From the NCBI GenBank assembly GCA_003439945.1, contig QVRM01004803.1:124001-188000 (forward strand): a stretch of DNA of 64,000 nucleotides, given 5' to 3'. The notes under the pieces are model-generated. The model made no database searches. It saw nothing but the letters and a program-made list of their open reading frames with translations, and was not told the DNA's origin. The translations under genes were made by a program, and so were the position numbers. This document shows, in pieces, positions 1-10,984 of the stretch. Numbering within the stretch: position 1 is the stretch's first letter; each line of letters starts with the position of its first letter. The stretch is from Dermanyssus gallinae. Lineage: Eukaryota > Arthropoda > Arachnida > Mesostigmata > Dermanyssidae.

Positions 1-1170
1 CCTTGCTGCGACTACGCAACTCTAAACGAAGTATTTTTCAGGCCATTCAGCAAACCATGGTATATTTTGTATGCGGCCGAGACCGATCTGTCGATCTAGT
101 AAATAATACAAGGCTCAAGCGGGTACGAAACCATCTGCACATCTTTAATTACGAGAGAGCTTTTCGGTATTCGGGCTTATGTTAGGAAACACACGAAAAC
201 CAGAAACATGCGTTAAAGATGAGAAATGTGACCGGATAAGTCCTGTGAAATTGAAGGAGCAATTGGCGTAAATCACTAATAGGTTTATTGATGCTAGACC
301 ATACGAGGAGATGAGGACGCGGCACAGGTAGCACGAAAAGTGAAATAACACCAAAAACAGCACCAATAGCGTTTTATTACGAAGGATACCGTTGATTAAA
401 GGAATATCTCACACGAAGTATCTGGTCACTTACCGATTTATTGCTATATTCGTGCCAATGTTCAGACTAGTGGCGGAAGTGATATGTACTGTCTGGATAA
501 GTGGATGAAGGAGAACAAAATACTAAGTGAAACGCAGATCGACTAAACGTGAGTATCTATGTCTTGCTGAAGAGTCGGCGTGTTGCAGTCCTGCCAGACG
601 AGCGCTCACATGGGGTTGCGGCATATGGTGTAATGCTAATGACTACTGATACTAAGAGATAGCGCCGAAAATCGGCTGCTTTTCTATTCTGAGAGAGAAC
701 CATTTGCATTTCTGCTGAGAGTTTTTCAATTTTTTTGTGTTATAAAGCGCATACAATGTGTTGATATGATGATTCAAGGATATAACACATATCTGTAGAT
801 TATCATAAAATAGGAAAGGGAGCAGGGTCTATTATACAAAGTCTTTCATTGAGTGCAAACAAACGTTAGATAAGCGGAAATCATGAAGGGCGCTGGTAAT
901 CAATCAAGGTATAGACACAGGGAGCGATAACATTGCACAGAGGTATATATATACATATAAAGGGAGAGAGAGATAATAGAAAGCAAGGGACAAAGGACAT
1001 AATGCTGAAAGGCAAAACAACACGTAGCGTCACGAAGCGTCCGCTCGAAGGTCTGCAGGTTCGCCGGCAAAAGAGAGAGAAATATGCTTCCGGGACGCAA
1101 TAGAAAAAGGGCCAGACAGAGCCGACGTGTAAATGCGGGCCAAGACGAAGCACACACACCTAGTCCCAAC
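1..1170. other. No recognisable feature
   Basis: I see only short chance reading frames and no motif. A short TA-rich stretch with GA-rich flank lies near 940-975. Confidence 0.5.
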
Positions 1171-1176
1171 GGTGGC

Positions 1177-1421
1177 CTATATAAAAAAAGCCACGCGCGC
1201 GAATCTCTGCGCGGTTACCACAACGTGATGATGGTATAGGCAGCAGCGCCGGGGGATGCAATGAGGCGTTGGCGAGAGCTACGCTGTCCTCTGCTCATAT
1301 CCTCGACCATAATCGTTGTCGATGTGGCTAACGCAGTTAGTGCGGCTGGGACTCGCGCCAAAGCGACTCCCAGCATAGGGAAGACAGACTTTTGTGAGCC
1401 GGACAACGGCCGTTGCAAAGA
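1177..1421 (+). promoter_or_regulatory. Speculative promoter plus first coding exon ending at a splice donor
   Basis: A TATA-like CTATATAAAAAAAG lies near 1177. About 80 bases downstream an ATG at 1261 opens a frame of roughly 53 codons ending ...CKE just before a strong donor, AAAGAG|GTGAGT (GT at about 1422). The peptide has a basic start (MRRWREL), a hydrophobic run (LLISSTIIVV) and small residues (SAAG), so it resembles a secretion signal followed by a short Cys-containing tail. The frame continues only about 40 codons past the donor. I see no matching acceptor or second exon. It could be chance, or the 5' end of a retroelement or lncRNA. The function is unknown. Confidence 0.25.
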
Positions 1422-1422
1422 G

Positions 1423-1785
1423 GTGAGTCCGGGCGGGGTAGGGTCACCGCCCGCAAGGGGGTCGACCGGGTGTGGGGCACTGAGCCCACTTCTAGTGAGC
1501 GAACGGGGAGGATGGGCACTTGGAGGGTTTGTCGAGCCCTAGCTCTGTCGCTGCTAACCGGGCGTACGTCACCTAGGTAGCCTAGCTGCGGCATCGGCAT
1601 CAACTACGGCAGCAGCAGTAGCGGGGATACAGTAATACCTATCTTGTACTGTTACAACCACATTACGTACTATTATGAGTATTACCGCTTCTGCTGATGC
1701 TCCCTTGGCGGCTGCTGCTTTTTCTGCTTCTGGTAGAACTGTTAGGGAAGAAGGAGTTGCGCGTCGCGTTCACAGTAAGGAAAAC
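1423..1785. other. No recognisable feature
   Basis: Moderately GC-rich sequence downstream of the candidate donor; no coding or structural motif recognised. Confidence 0.4.
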
Positions 1786-2030
1786 AACGACACAACAACA
1801 AGAAATGTAACAACAACTATAACAGCTGTAACAACGAAACACCAGCAAGAGAGGTAACGACAACGATAGCAGCTGCAACAACAACAACAGCTGTAACAAC
1901 GAAACAACAGATGTAACAACAACAATAACAGCTGCAACAACAACGATAACAGCTGCAACAACAACGATAACAGCTGCAAAAACAACGATAACAGCTGCAA
2001 CAACAGTAACAACAACAACGACGACTAGTG
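1786..2030. repeat. Imperfect 21-bp CAA-rich minisatellite
   Basis: The unit is approximately AACAACAACGATAACAGCTGC. The clearest copies are at 1925-2005, with degenerate CAACAA/GTAACAACGAAAC variants upstream. The Leu/Cys- or Thr/Asn-rich reading frames across it are repeat artefacts. Confidence 0.8.
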
Positions 2031-2035
2031 GTAAT

Positions 2036-2670
2036 GACTTGGTCGACCCTAGTTCCGGCCAAGGCCGCCACGCCTGCCCCAAGTGTCCCGCCGCCGCCCT
2101 ATTTTCTCGTGACCGGAATATCCGGTCACACAGAGGAAGCGTAATTATTTTTCCTTCTTGCATGGTCAGCCGGCCGCTTACTTGCACCCCTTGCAGCGAG
2201 CGGGCACTACCCAGCGGGCAGCAGCACTACGGACTAGGAAGGACAGTCGACAGCCAATGGTCTGATCCCCAGCTATTCCCACGTGCACTCCCGTTTCCCT
2301 CACTCCCGTTTTCTCTACCCTATTTAGTTAATATAGCAACCTCGGCTTTCTGTTCTATTATATTCTTCATGTAAAGCAGCAACGATGTTGAGGTTGGTAA
2401 CGCCGTGTCCGCCTGGCTGTAGCTCAGCGCTCGCGCCTCTTAATATAAACATGAATAATAGAATAGTTATAACAACAACAGTCACAATAGTAATAATATA
2501 CTATGCTGTAACGTAATACAGTGTTAAGCAATTGAGTACAACGACAGGCGGCTTCACACAGAAACAAAGGCAGACACGAGAAGAGAACGTAAGTCGTCTC
2601 TTCGTAAGCAATTGTCTGTTGAAGCCTTCTTAACTTGGTGAGTTCATTCTATCCAATATATATGCATATG

Positions 2671-2727
<57 letters not shown>

Positions 2728-3400
2728 TATATCACACCTTAAGCTGTATGCAAGACACTCAATTTGTTAGCACAGGCCTAATAACATGAATGCACACTTT
2801 AGTGTCGGCACTTAGTTTCTTGATAGTCGAGGTATTATGAGCGTATATTTTGCTTTTAAAAACCATATGAAGCATCAAGCGGCGTTAAATCGCAAGCTTT
2901 CGAAGGTCAAGAGCACCTGCCTGAAATGTTTCATCTTCAGAGGCTTGATTTTCTCGCCAGCTATTTGGTTTGTGGCGCCATCCGGTAGCCAGAGTTCATT
3001 CATTTTAATTCCGGCCAAAAGCCCTTAAGGATCATGCTGAGATAAGGCTAACTACTTACAGTGAGGTGAAAAAAAAAAGTTCTTATGTTTTTGAGCTAAA
3101 AGCCCCATCAGACTCCCACATATAGCATATGTAACGGCTTGCCGGACTCGCGTCAGCAGTTCCGTGTACGTTAAATGTCAGCTTCAAAAAAGCTTTCACC
3201 ACCCACCCCTTTAGCACTCACCACCGAATAATATTGTGCGCTTTAAATGCCTTGCATATTGTAAGGTCAATCCAGGATTCTCTTTCCATTAAGAAGCAGT
3301 ACGTAGCCTTAGCTTTGTTCAGGGTTACCACGTCTTCTCTGGCCATCTAATCCATCTCAGCTTGACCCATGTTACTGGTTTCCTACTCGTTCTGTTGTCG
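2036..3400. other. No gene recognised; contains a (TA)n array at 2673-2719
   Basis: The pure TA array at 2673-2719 is flanked by unremarkable sequence. A tRNA D-arm-like GTAGCTCAGCGC near 2420 has no matching T-arm. Confidence 0.5.
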
Positions 3401-3850
3401 ACCGTCTACATATAGCCCTCGCGCTTGAGAAAGGTAATGTTAAACATGAAAAAAGTTTGCCTTACGGCATTTAACACTCGCTTCGAGCACACTTTTGCTA
3501 CGCTTGGTTTGTTTAACTGCAAAATGTTGACGCAGCCCTGTCTACTGGTTATAACCTTTCCGCGGCTTTGACATCCGGCATTGCACATAGGGAAGGCTAT
3601 GGGCACTCTTTAGGCGTCCACGCAAAACCTCCTTCGTCCATGGTGGTGCCCAAGCCAGTGTCCGGTATTTTTCTGCCCCGTTGCTCCTACGTCTGTCGGC
3701 GCATCTTCGCTATTCTTTGCAATGTGGCCAACCTGTCCACACCTGTTGCGAACCTAGCCATTGAACGGGCATCCCCCTTGCCCCACCTCCTCCTGATCTT
3801 CGTGTCATTCCCGTCCTGGCTGACACCAATCATCTTGCGTTTGTTCTTGC
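3400..3850 (-). pseudogene. Possible Ty3/gypsy gag-protease remnant
   Basis: On the minus strand, around 3700-3760, a frame reads a zinc-knuckle-like RCGQVGHIAKN with the last Cys replaced by Ser. Further along that strand (3606-3406) lies a 66-codon open stretch with Leu/Val-rich segments compatible with, but not diagnostic of, a retroviral-type protease region. CCHC knuckles of the C-x2-CGQxGHxAxxC type are typical of LTR-element Gag. No LTR, protease DTG/DSG triad or RT is visible. It is heavily decayed and the call is weak. Confidence 0.3.
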
Positions 3851-3859
3851 TGATAGTCA

Positions 3860-5736
3860 GTCTGAAGTGGATTCCGAAACGTACGGCAAGCCATTCAAAC
3901 AGTTTAGGAGCAGTATGAATATTGGGTCATTTACAGCTTCGATTATCACGATCGGGTCTTTCTCATTGGCTGCATCGACTTTTCAAACGATTCTTCTCGC
4001 AGGTGCAACTGCTGAGGAAACCCAGCGTGGCAGGAATCGGTTTGGCTTTCTCTTTCAGCAGCTTCCTTCCCTTTCGTTCGCCATCATTTTTTCTCATGAC
4101 GTCCTTTATTTATGTAGTGTCATCCTTTTGTTAATAGTCGTGTGCACGTTTGCGACGCCGCGGTCCATTTTAGTTGGATTCAATGAAAGCGCCTTGAGGT
4201 AGCACCGTGATAGTCTGCCTGTTCTCCTCATTTTTTTCCCCTCTTTGGCTTTGTGGCCACTTTCTCATCTTTCCCGTTAACTGTGGTCTTCCCTTTAGCC
4301 GCAGCCGGCTCTTTAGTCACGACAACGGCGTCTGAGTTGACGACGATGTGTTGATAAAGACCTCTTAGCCTGAAAGCTACCCAGCCTAAAAGCTTCAGGC
4401 TGAGGAGGTGGAATTGGCATAGAGTACTAATTATTGAGTTTATTCCATTCATATATATAAACTAACTGTTAAGCGCGAGCACAATATTTGTTCTGCCGAT
4501 AACATTATCATTTTAGCACCCTTGACTTTTAGAATCTGCAGAAGGGCAATTAAGGTTACTAAAGTTGGTGCGCATAGCACCCTGGTATGAGAGACAAAGT
4601 ATAAGCGTCAATAATTGTAGTATCTACTCACATGCCTGAAATGTCTGCTTTTCATGCGTAAGTAATACAGCATTGTTTTAGGCATCTAAGGCACGCGCTA
4701 CATAATATCTAGCAAGGGTGTTTAACAGTCCTATTTATTTTGTTAATAAATCATAGAGCCTTCTTATTCGGGAACACATATACCACACTCTTAAACATAT
4801 TATAAGTCAAAATGACGCGCTGCAAATAATTTATGGGTAATTAGCAGAATGTGAGGAAAATATGCAAGCGTCAGCGGCTTTAAGTAGAAGGTACACCAGA
4901 TAAAGCAATCTTAAGAAGATTGTATTGCGGCCAGTCCCCATAGAGGGCAGAGAGGGCGATTGGATTTCAGTGGGTTTATGGGTCCCACACTGCTTTGGCT
5001 TGAACAATGATGCACTGTGTGCATTATGCATTTTACCAGTTAATGTCTCTTGACCAAAGAAGAAATATTGGATTCGAAGAAATAAAACTATTGCATTTCT
5101 CCTCGTCGTTTTATCTGAACCAATGGCACGCCGTCAAACTAACGGTAGTATATATTATGAAAATACTTAAACTGACTCTATTACTATGAATAATTTAAGC
5201 TTCCTCAGTATACAAAAATATACATGCCTATAGGAGTACATGACTGTGACGACAAGTTCGACCAATCATATGATTATAGACATGTGCAAAAGACAGAACA
5301 TATAATTAAATAAATTACAGTGAAAATCATACAAACTGCAAACATTCCAGGTTATTCGTAGGCATATGTCAGCTCCGGACCAAGGATCAATGCCACGCAA
5401 TTAGACACAATCTGCACGTTGGAACTGTATAATTTTATACATGTTATGCCAATGCAACAGATATTAAACAAGTCTGTATTTACTGTAAACACACCGCACA
5501 TAGTCTTATTTACCAATTAGCGCATACAACTCGTGGAAACTTGACCATGGCGCCTCGGTCATATATCCTGGGTTTGAAATATCCTGCGCCCATGATAGAA
5601 ATTCGTAAATTTAGGCCGGTATGTGGCTGTCTCATTGTACTTCGTGTACTACTGCTGTACTTCTAGTAGGCATTCTATTTTTCATCAAGACGTCCGTAAT
5701 ATTTCACTGGTCTTAGCATCATCATATTTCGAAAGT
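3860..5736. other. No gene recognised
   Basis: Only short frames are present. A 74-codon minus-strand frame (4452-4228) ends in a Lys-rich tail but matches nothing I know. Confidence 0.5.
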
Positions 5737-5761
5737 TATATATATATATATATATATATAT
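5737..5761. repeat. (TA)n microsatellite
   Basis: About 12 perfect TA dinucleotides. Confidence 0.9.
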
Positions 5762-6590
5762 CTTAGTAACTATGGTTTTCGATTGCTCTGCAACGGCATA
5801 TCAAGGTTGTCGTTCCGTCGCGGAGTCGGCAGAACGTGTGCGCGGCGCATGTACACAATGCCAACTTTTTGGATGTCATCATGTAGAATTTGCGCAGATA
5901 GCGAGTGGGCGCCACATCACGTTGTCGGTCTCGTGAGACCAATCATGCCTCGTCTCCTATTTGGATGCTTGACCTTGTCGTGAGTGAGCCGTGTCGCCAC
6001 TAGTACTGTATGACCGGTATAATCCAGCCATTGTCCGGTGTCCTTTACAGCTGATCCAACCACTACTGCATCGGTAGTTCTCGGCGGCAATCTCATATAC
6101 GAGTGTACACGAACACGAAGGCACGCAAACAGACGGACACGAGACAGGAAAAGGATGGCCGACAGTCAAACAAAGGGATCGAGGAAGATAACAGGGAGTT
6201 AACATGGATCGAGGGCAAAAGGGAATTACAAGGGGGGGGGGGGGTAAGGAAACGCAGGTTTGTTTAGTTGATGTCTATTTTTGACCTGGCTAGGAGTTGT
6301 TTTTCGGTCAAGTGGGAATGCGTTGTAAAGAGCAAAGGTAAGAGGCCAGCAGCGTTTCTTTTCCGCAGCAATGGGAGCGTTGCGCTGCCAACGTTGCCCC
6401 GCTTCACAGTCACAATGGCCATCACGAACATCAATATCAAACCAAGAATTAACAACACAAATCAAATAGTTAAAGGACGCATAGCTGTCCTACTTATGTA
6501 TATATACATATATATACAACAAGTAAACTCAGTTTATTAGAAGCAACAGCTAATAGCTTCTTTTTGCATAAAGGAGTAACTGAAAAATAC
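5762..6590. other. No gene recognised; G-tract at about 6231-6244
   Basis: It contains a near-pure run of 12-14 G and a small GGTCTC/GAGACC inverted repeat near 5924-5937. No coding motif was recognised. Confidence 0.5.
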
Positions 6591-6599
6591 AATTCGCGC

Positions 6600-7035
6600 A
6601 CATGGGCACTACTGCAGAAAATTCGCCTGCAAGGGTGGGGCTCCAATCCATTAAGAATCAGTGGTTTCCTCGTTTTCCCGCCGTTTGCTTAGACAAATAT
6701 GTTAAACAATCAGGACCACCAACAGCTCTGTGCTAACAACAGGTAACAGTTCAGTACTAACAATGGCAGTTAACAGTCCAGAAGAGCTAACAGTTCAGTA
6801 CTTACAGCTGCTAATGGTTCAGTGCTAACAACAGCTAATAGATGAAAAAGCAATAACAGCCAAAGGTACTGCACTTTTTTGTTTCTTAGAAGACAAACTG
6901 GAAATTGTAGTTCCACAGGCGGTTACCGCGGCCGGAAAGCTCCGTACAAGCGTGGATCAGTAGCGTGGAGCTCCAACCTACTAAAACTAGTCGTGTCCCC
7001 GTACCCCGACCTGGCTAAGGACTGCGTGCGCATCA
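6600..7035. repeat. LINE 3'-UTR-like repeat, two copies, plus a minisatellite
   Basis: Segments at about 6600-6690 and 6910-7035 share a GTGGGGCTCCAAYCCAYTAA-type core with each other and with 43030-43160. At both loci the repeat lies a few hundred bases downstream, on the minus strand, of an R1/I-like LINE C-terminus (7405-7945 and 43199-43525). I therefore interpret it as that LINE family's 3' untranslated region. Between the two copies (6719-6845) is a degenerate minisatellite built on AACAGTTCAGTGCTAACA. Confidence 0.5.
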
Positions 7036-7404
7036 CATCAAACAGTCTAGAATTTTTTTTTTTTTAAGGAGGTTGTTTTTTATTCTAGTTTATCCTCCGT
7101 CCCCTACGAGCTTGGCACTTTAGCCGAGGTATATCTTCAATGCACCATGCTGCCACAAGGACTGTTAGGGAAACCCTAGATATTTAACCATGTCCGGCTC
7201 TCGGTGCATTGAAGATCACATTAAACAGTCAGGAGGAGCGAGTCTGCTACTCATGAGACATGCATTTACCGGGAGCCACGTGTGGTATAGTTACTAACTA
7301 TACTTACCTTACTCGTGTTTCGTGAAGAATGGCCTTAAAAACATCAGATATTGTGTTTCAGCAGGAAACCGTTTCCCTCATATTCTTACAGGTGTCACAT
7401 AAGG

Positions 7405-7945
7405 TAAAAGCGCGCGTCTTTATTAATTGCGGCGGAGCTGCGTGCTGCTTCGCCCATGCTAGGCACTAGTGTGTTATAGGATGTCCTCAGGTTCATCGCC
7501 GCAGTGAATGCACCTGGGATCAGAAGCAGCCGTGGCCTGTCAGGAACTGGGTCGTGTGGAAGGTAACTTTCCCTCCGGCCGACTCAGCTAGTCTCTGGTG
7601 TTTAACTAGGGTGCGGAGAGTAGGAGGCACCTAGAGCACCTTTTTGTGGGCCGTCCCACTTCTCCTGCCAGACGTCAATTGTATACTGTGCTCCTCAATC
7701 TTTTTACGCTCAAAGTTACCCCATAGGGAGTGGCACTCGGCAGCTTTTAAGCTTCTAGATCCCACGCAGGACAGCTGACTTAACCAGTTCTACCTAGTGC
7801 GATTTAGCAATTCCTTGATAATTTTTATAAGCCTCCGACAACTGGCACCTGGAGCACCCTCTTCCAGGCCGTCCCAGTCCTCTTGCCAAAGGGCGATGCT
7901 CCATCGCCGCTCATCTTTCTTTTCCTCGTCTTTTTGCGCTCACCG
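7405..7945 (-). pseudogene. R1/I-like LINE C-terminal fragment with zinc knuckle and internal duplication
   Basis: Read on the minus strand, about 7590-7545 encodes TTQFLTGHGCF. The next frame at about 7545-7495 reads CIHCGDEPEDIL followed by a stop and HT. Together these are the hallmark of the R1/I-clade ORF2 C-terminus: a TGHG motif followed by C-x2-C...H. Upstream, the segments at 7625-7715 and 7845-7945 are clearly similar to each other (shared GGCACCTRGAGCACC and GGCCGTCCCA), so part of the domain is tandemly duplicated. Frames are broken by stops and shifts. The repeat at 6910-7035 may be its 3' UTR. Confidence 0.6.
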
Positions 7946-9840
7946 TCCGGTGCGCCATGATCACCCTGAGAGCTCCTCCTACTCGTTGAGCGCGGCGCAG
8001 GCAACTCCGTTTCGTTGCGATTGTTAAAGTGTTAGAAGGCCAGACCGGGTAGGTAAAATTTGTTGCGAGCAAAACGGTGAAAATTCGGCAATTTGCGTTG
8101 TTTACCTCGGAAACTCGAACGCCGCATCCCAACGCTCGCCGGATGTAAACAAAAGCTGGTTTGAACAACAAAACAATAATGGAAGTGCAGTGAGTGCTAC
8201 CAGTGGATAGTTGTGCCTACAGCGAGCAAAAAAACGTGCCGAACTCTGTGATCGGCCAACAAAAACGGAGTTATTCGTAAGAAAGCTGCATTTTCGGTCA
8301 AGTAGTGAGCCAATGAGACAGAGAGGAACAGAGAGACCGAAGAAACGCAGGGATAAACGTCAACACTATAGTTGAATAGCTTAACACTTAACAACGCCCA
8401 TCTGGCGCCAACAAATCGTCATCGAGGATACTTATTTAGAAAATTTCGCGCCAACACGGAAAAACTAGCGCGGACCAATCCACCGCTGTGAAGTGGCAGC
8501 CCATCGGCCATATAAGCACGTTTACGCAAGAAAGACACTAAGCCTAAGGAAGGGAGAGCAAGCCAAGGTTTGCCCGGTGTTTTCAGAGATGAGTTTTCGA
8601 AATTTGCTCGAGAATGTTTCGTTTTCACATAAATAGCAGCCACCAACAGACGTAAACTAGGCGACCAAAAGGCCAACTTTGATAAATATATATTTGAAAC
8701 AGACAAGAAGAGAAGTTCGGGAGAAACCTCCTGAGACCAACTTTACTGACTGGACCGCTAGTCAAAACCAGCTCGGAGGCTGACTTATCGAACACCGGCG
8801 ATATAGTGCAGCATACAAAGAATACCCCGATCGGTTCAGTCGCTAAGCAGACAGCTCGTAGCAGTAATCCATCAACGTAATGCAAATAGTCACAATCCGT
8901 CACCTATGTACAATCATGCATGCTGCCAGATAGGCTGCCTCAAGCAGCCGGACACGCATTGTCTTTGCCCAGCGATAATCTATTTATCTTCGCTTTGAAT
9001 CAAACGAAACACCTCTGCATACCGTGGTTATTGCAGAAACATATATATATATATATATATATAGGTGTGTGTCAATCCTTGTAGAATAATAAAATACTGA
9101 GGCACTGCAGAAGAGGTAATATTATGTTTTTAGTTGCATCACTCTATTTAATGACTAAACACATTCTTATTTTGTGCACTTGATCTTTACATATTACCAC
9201 AAATTTAAATCAAGTAAGTTGAATAAATGAACAAAGCTCAACGTTGACGTGTAGATTGTCTTTTAAATATATGTTATTTTATTGTTCACTAATTTGTATT
9301 AATTAGGAAATAGGGCCGCACTGCCGCAGTTATTCGTAGAGTTTGTATATGTAGTTTACCAGCCCGTTAATTTTTCTCGTTAAACGACCGAATGTCCGCA
9401 GAATATTTTATTTGCATAGAAAATATTAAAAACCCTAAAGAAAGTAGATAATAGTGTAGTAACGGAATGCCTGCGCAAGAAACAATGATTGCTTCACTCA
9501 CTTTAGCGTACAGAATATCCCCGTATGCCCATGCCCTAGACAGATTCAAGATTACATTCTAATCTTAGAGCTAGTAGCGATAGTATTACTGCGCCCACAC
9601 TATCATTTTTACAAGTCTGACTAATAAACAGCTGAGACGAATTGCTGTTTAATTAATAAAAGCGCAAATGTAAAAGGAGTTTGTGGCCGAACGAAAAGTA
9701 CTCTTTACATTCGTTTACAGATGCCCTGTTGCTGATGACGCTTGAGGCTCTTAAGACCGACGGAAGCTGGCACGACCCAGGCGGAGTTCTAACATCAATT
9801 TTATGGCACGGTTTTACAAAAAGTCTTAAACACATAATTG
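7946..9840. other. No gene recognised; (TA)n at 9041-9063
   Basis: Several 60-95 codon frames have no recognisable motifs. Confidence 0.5.
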
Positions 9841-9844
9841 ACGC

Positions 9845-9930
9845 CTTTTTTATATTATGAGTTATTATTATAATATTATTAAAAATTATAAAAAAATATT
9901 ATAAAATATTATAATTTATAAATTATAGAT
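9845..9930. repeat. AT-only palindromic stretch
   Basis: An approximately 80-base run is composed almost wholly of A and T, with TATTATAAT/ATTATAATA-like dyads able to fold on themselves. Confidence 0.6.
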
Positions 9931-10099
9931 CCTGGTAGAGTGTCTGGTACTGTGTCGGGTTTCTAGATTTTGGTGTTTTGCTTATCCAGTACTTCCTCAG
10001 TGCTTTCCTTGTGCGATCAATCTTGCGTTAACCCAGTGGCCTAGTTATCTAGTGATTTAGTGAGGCGCCTATCATTTTTGCCGCCAACAATTGCAACGT

Positions 10100-10255
10100 G
10101 CGCCTTGGCGGTATGTGCACACAGACTCGCGCTTCGGGGTGCGCGCGGGCGTGCAATTAGGCGTGTGCGCCTACATGCGCATCGGCGTGTACGGGCGCGT
10201 GCACGTAGACATGTGCTCAGGCGTGCAATCGAGCGTATGCGCGGACCTGATCGCG
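10100..10255. repeat. Degenerate GCGTGY-rich alternating tract
   Basis: The segment is dominated by alternating purine-pyrimidine hexamers of the GCGTGC/GCGTGT type, with no strict period. Arg-rich translations across it are compositional artefacts. Confidence 0.5.
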
Positions 10256-10339
10256 GGGGCAGAGAGCGCAACGACGCCCCTTCAGTCTCGAAGTCAGTGC
10301 GGACGCCCAGCTGCTACTTTTTACCTAATAAGCATTTAG

Positions 10340-10910
10340 AGCAATTTGAGGGGGAAGAGCATGCCCAACTGATCACGGTGGGGATTCCGCATGACCCCGT
10401 CATCGGCCCGGTTCAATGGAACCTTGCCCACGACGGAGTCCGGTACCCCTCAGACGTGCCCGAGCGGTTCGAGCAATCGTTTACGCTGATGATCTGGTGA
10501 TGCTTGTAACTGCACAGTGAGAAACACTGCAAAAGACGACGGCAAGTCTTGCTCTAAATATGATTAGCCAATGGATAGTGTCGAACCACCTTGAACTCGC
10601 CCCGTAGAAGGCGGAGACTCTTTATCTAACGGGCCAAAGGAAGACCCGAGGAATCCATCTAGGGGTGGCTGGGCACCCAATTATCCTGAAGAGACAGGCA
10701 AAATATCAAGGCGTGCAGCTGGACACCGGCCTTACAGGAATGGCGCACGCCAAATATGCCGCCAAAAAGGTAGCCCAGGTCTTACCAAAGACGTGCAGTT
10801 GCCTTGTCAATCCATGCAGCCTTTTAAGAATTTTGCGGGGAACGTGGACCTGTAGCTCCATTCCGGACTTCCAAGCCTGGTACAAGAGCCCGACACAGGG
10901 ACCGCTCACG
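10340..10910 (+). pseudogene. R1/I-like LINE reverse transcriptase fragment
   Basis: Consecutive frames carry RT landmarks in order. About 10371-10440 reads VGIPHDPVIGPVQWNLAHDG (a decayed G[VI]PQGSVLGPxLWN motif). About 10480-10510 reads VYADDLVMLVT in the neighbouring frame, the catalytic YADD. About 10560-10610 reads WIVSNHLELAP followed by a stop and KAETL, the SWxxxxxLxLAxxKTE block. About 10690-10790 reads YQGVQLDTGL then HAKYAAKKVAQVL, the LGVxLD and thumb region. A frameshift before YADD and several stops show it is dead. LWN and LAxxKTE point to the R1/I group. Confidence 0.7.
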
Positions 10911-10984
10911 TAGTTTGCCTTACAGGCTTCAGGTGAACATGCAGAACATAGGAATACTCGACATCACCACATCCAGCTCACCGC

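Noticed and set aside
1663..2187. Long Val/Leu/Cys-rich minus-strand frame
   Set aside because: It is the antisense of the CAA-rich minisatellite; it has no start context or domain.
2410..2440. tRNA-like GTAGCTCAGCGC D-arm
   Set aside because: There is no B box or T-arm within a tRNA length.
10041..10500. Arg-rich frames on both strands
   Set aside because: They come from the GC-rich alternating tract. Only the RT-like 3' part of the plus frame (after 10340) was kept, as a LINE fragment.
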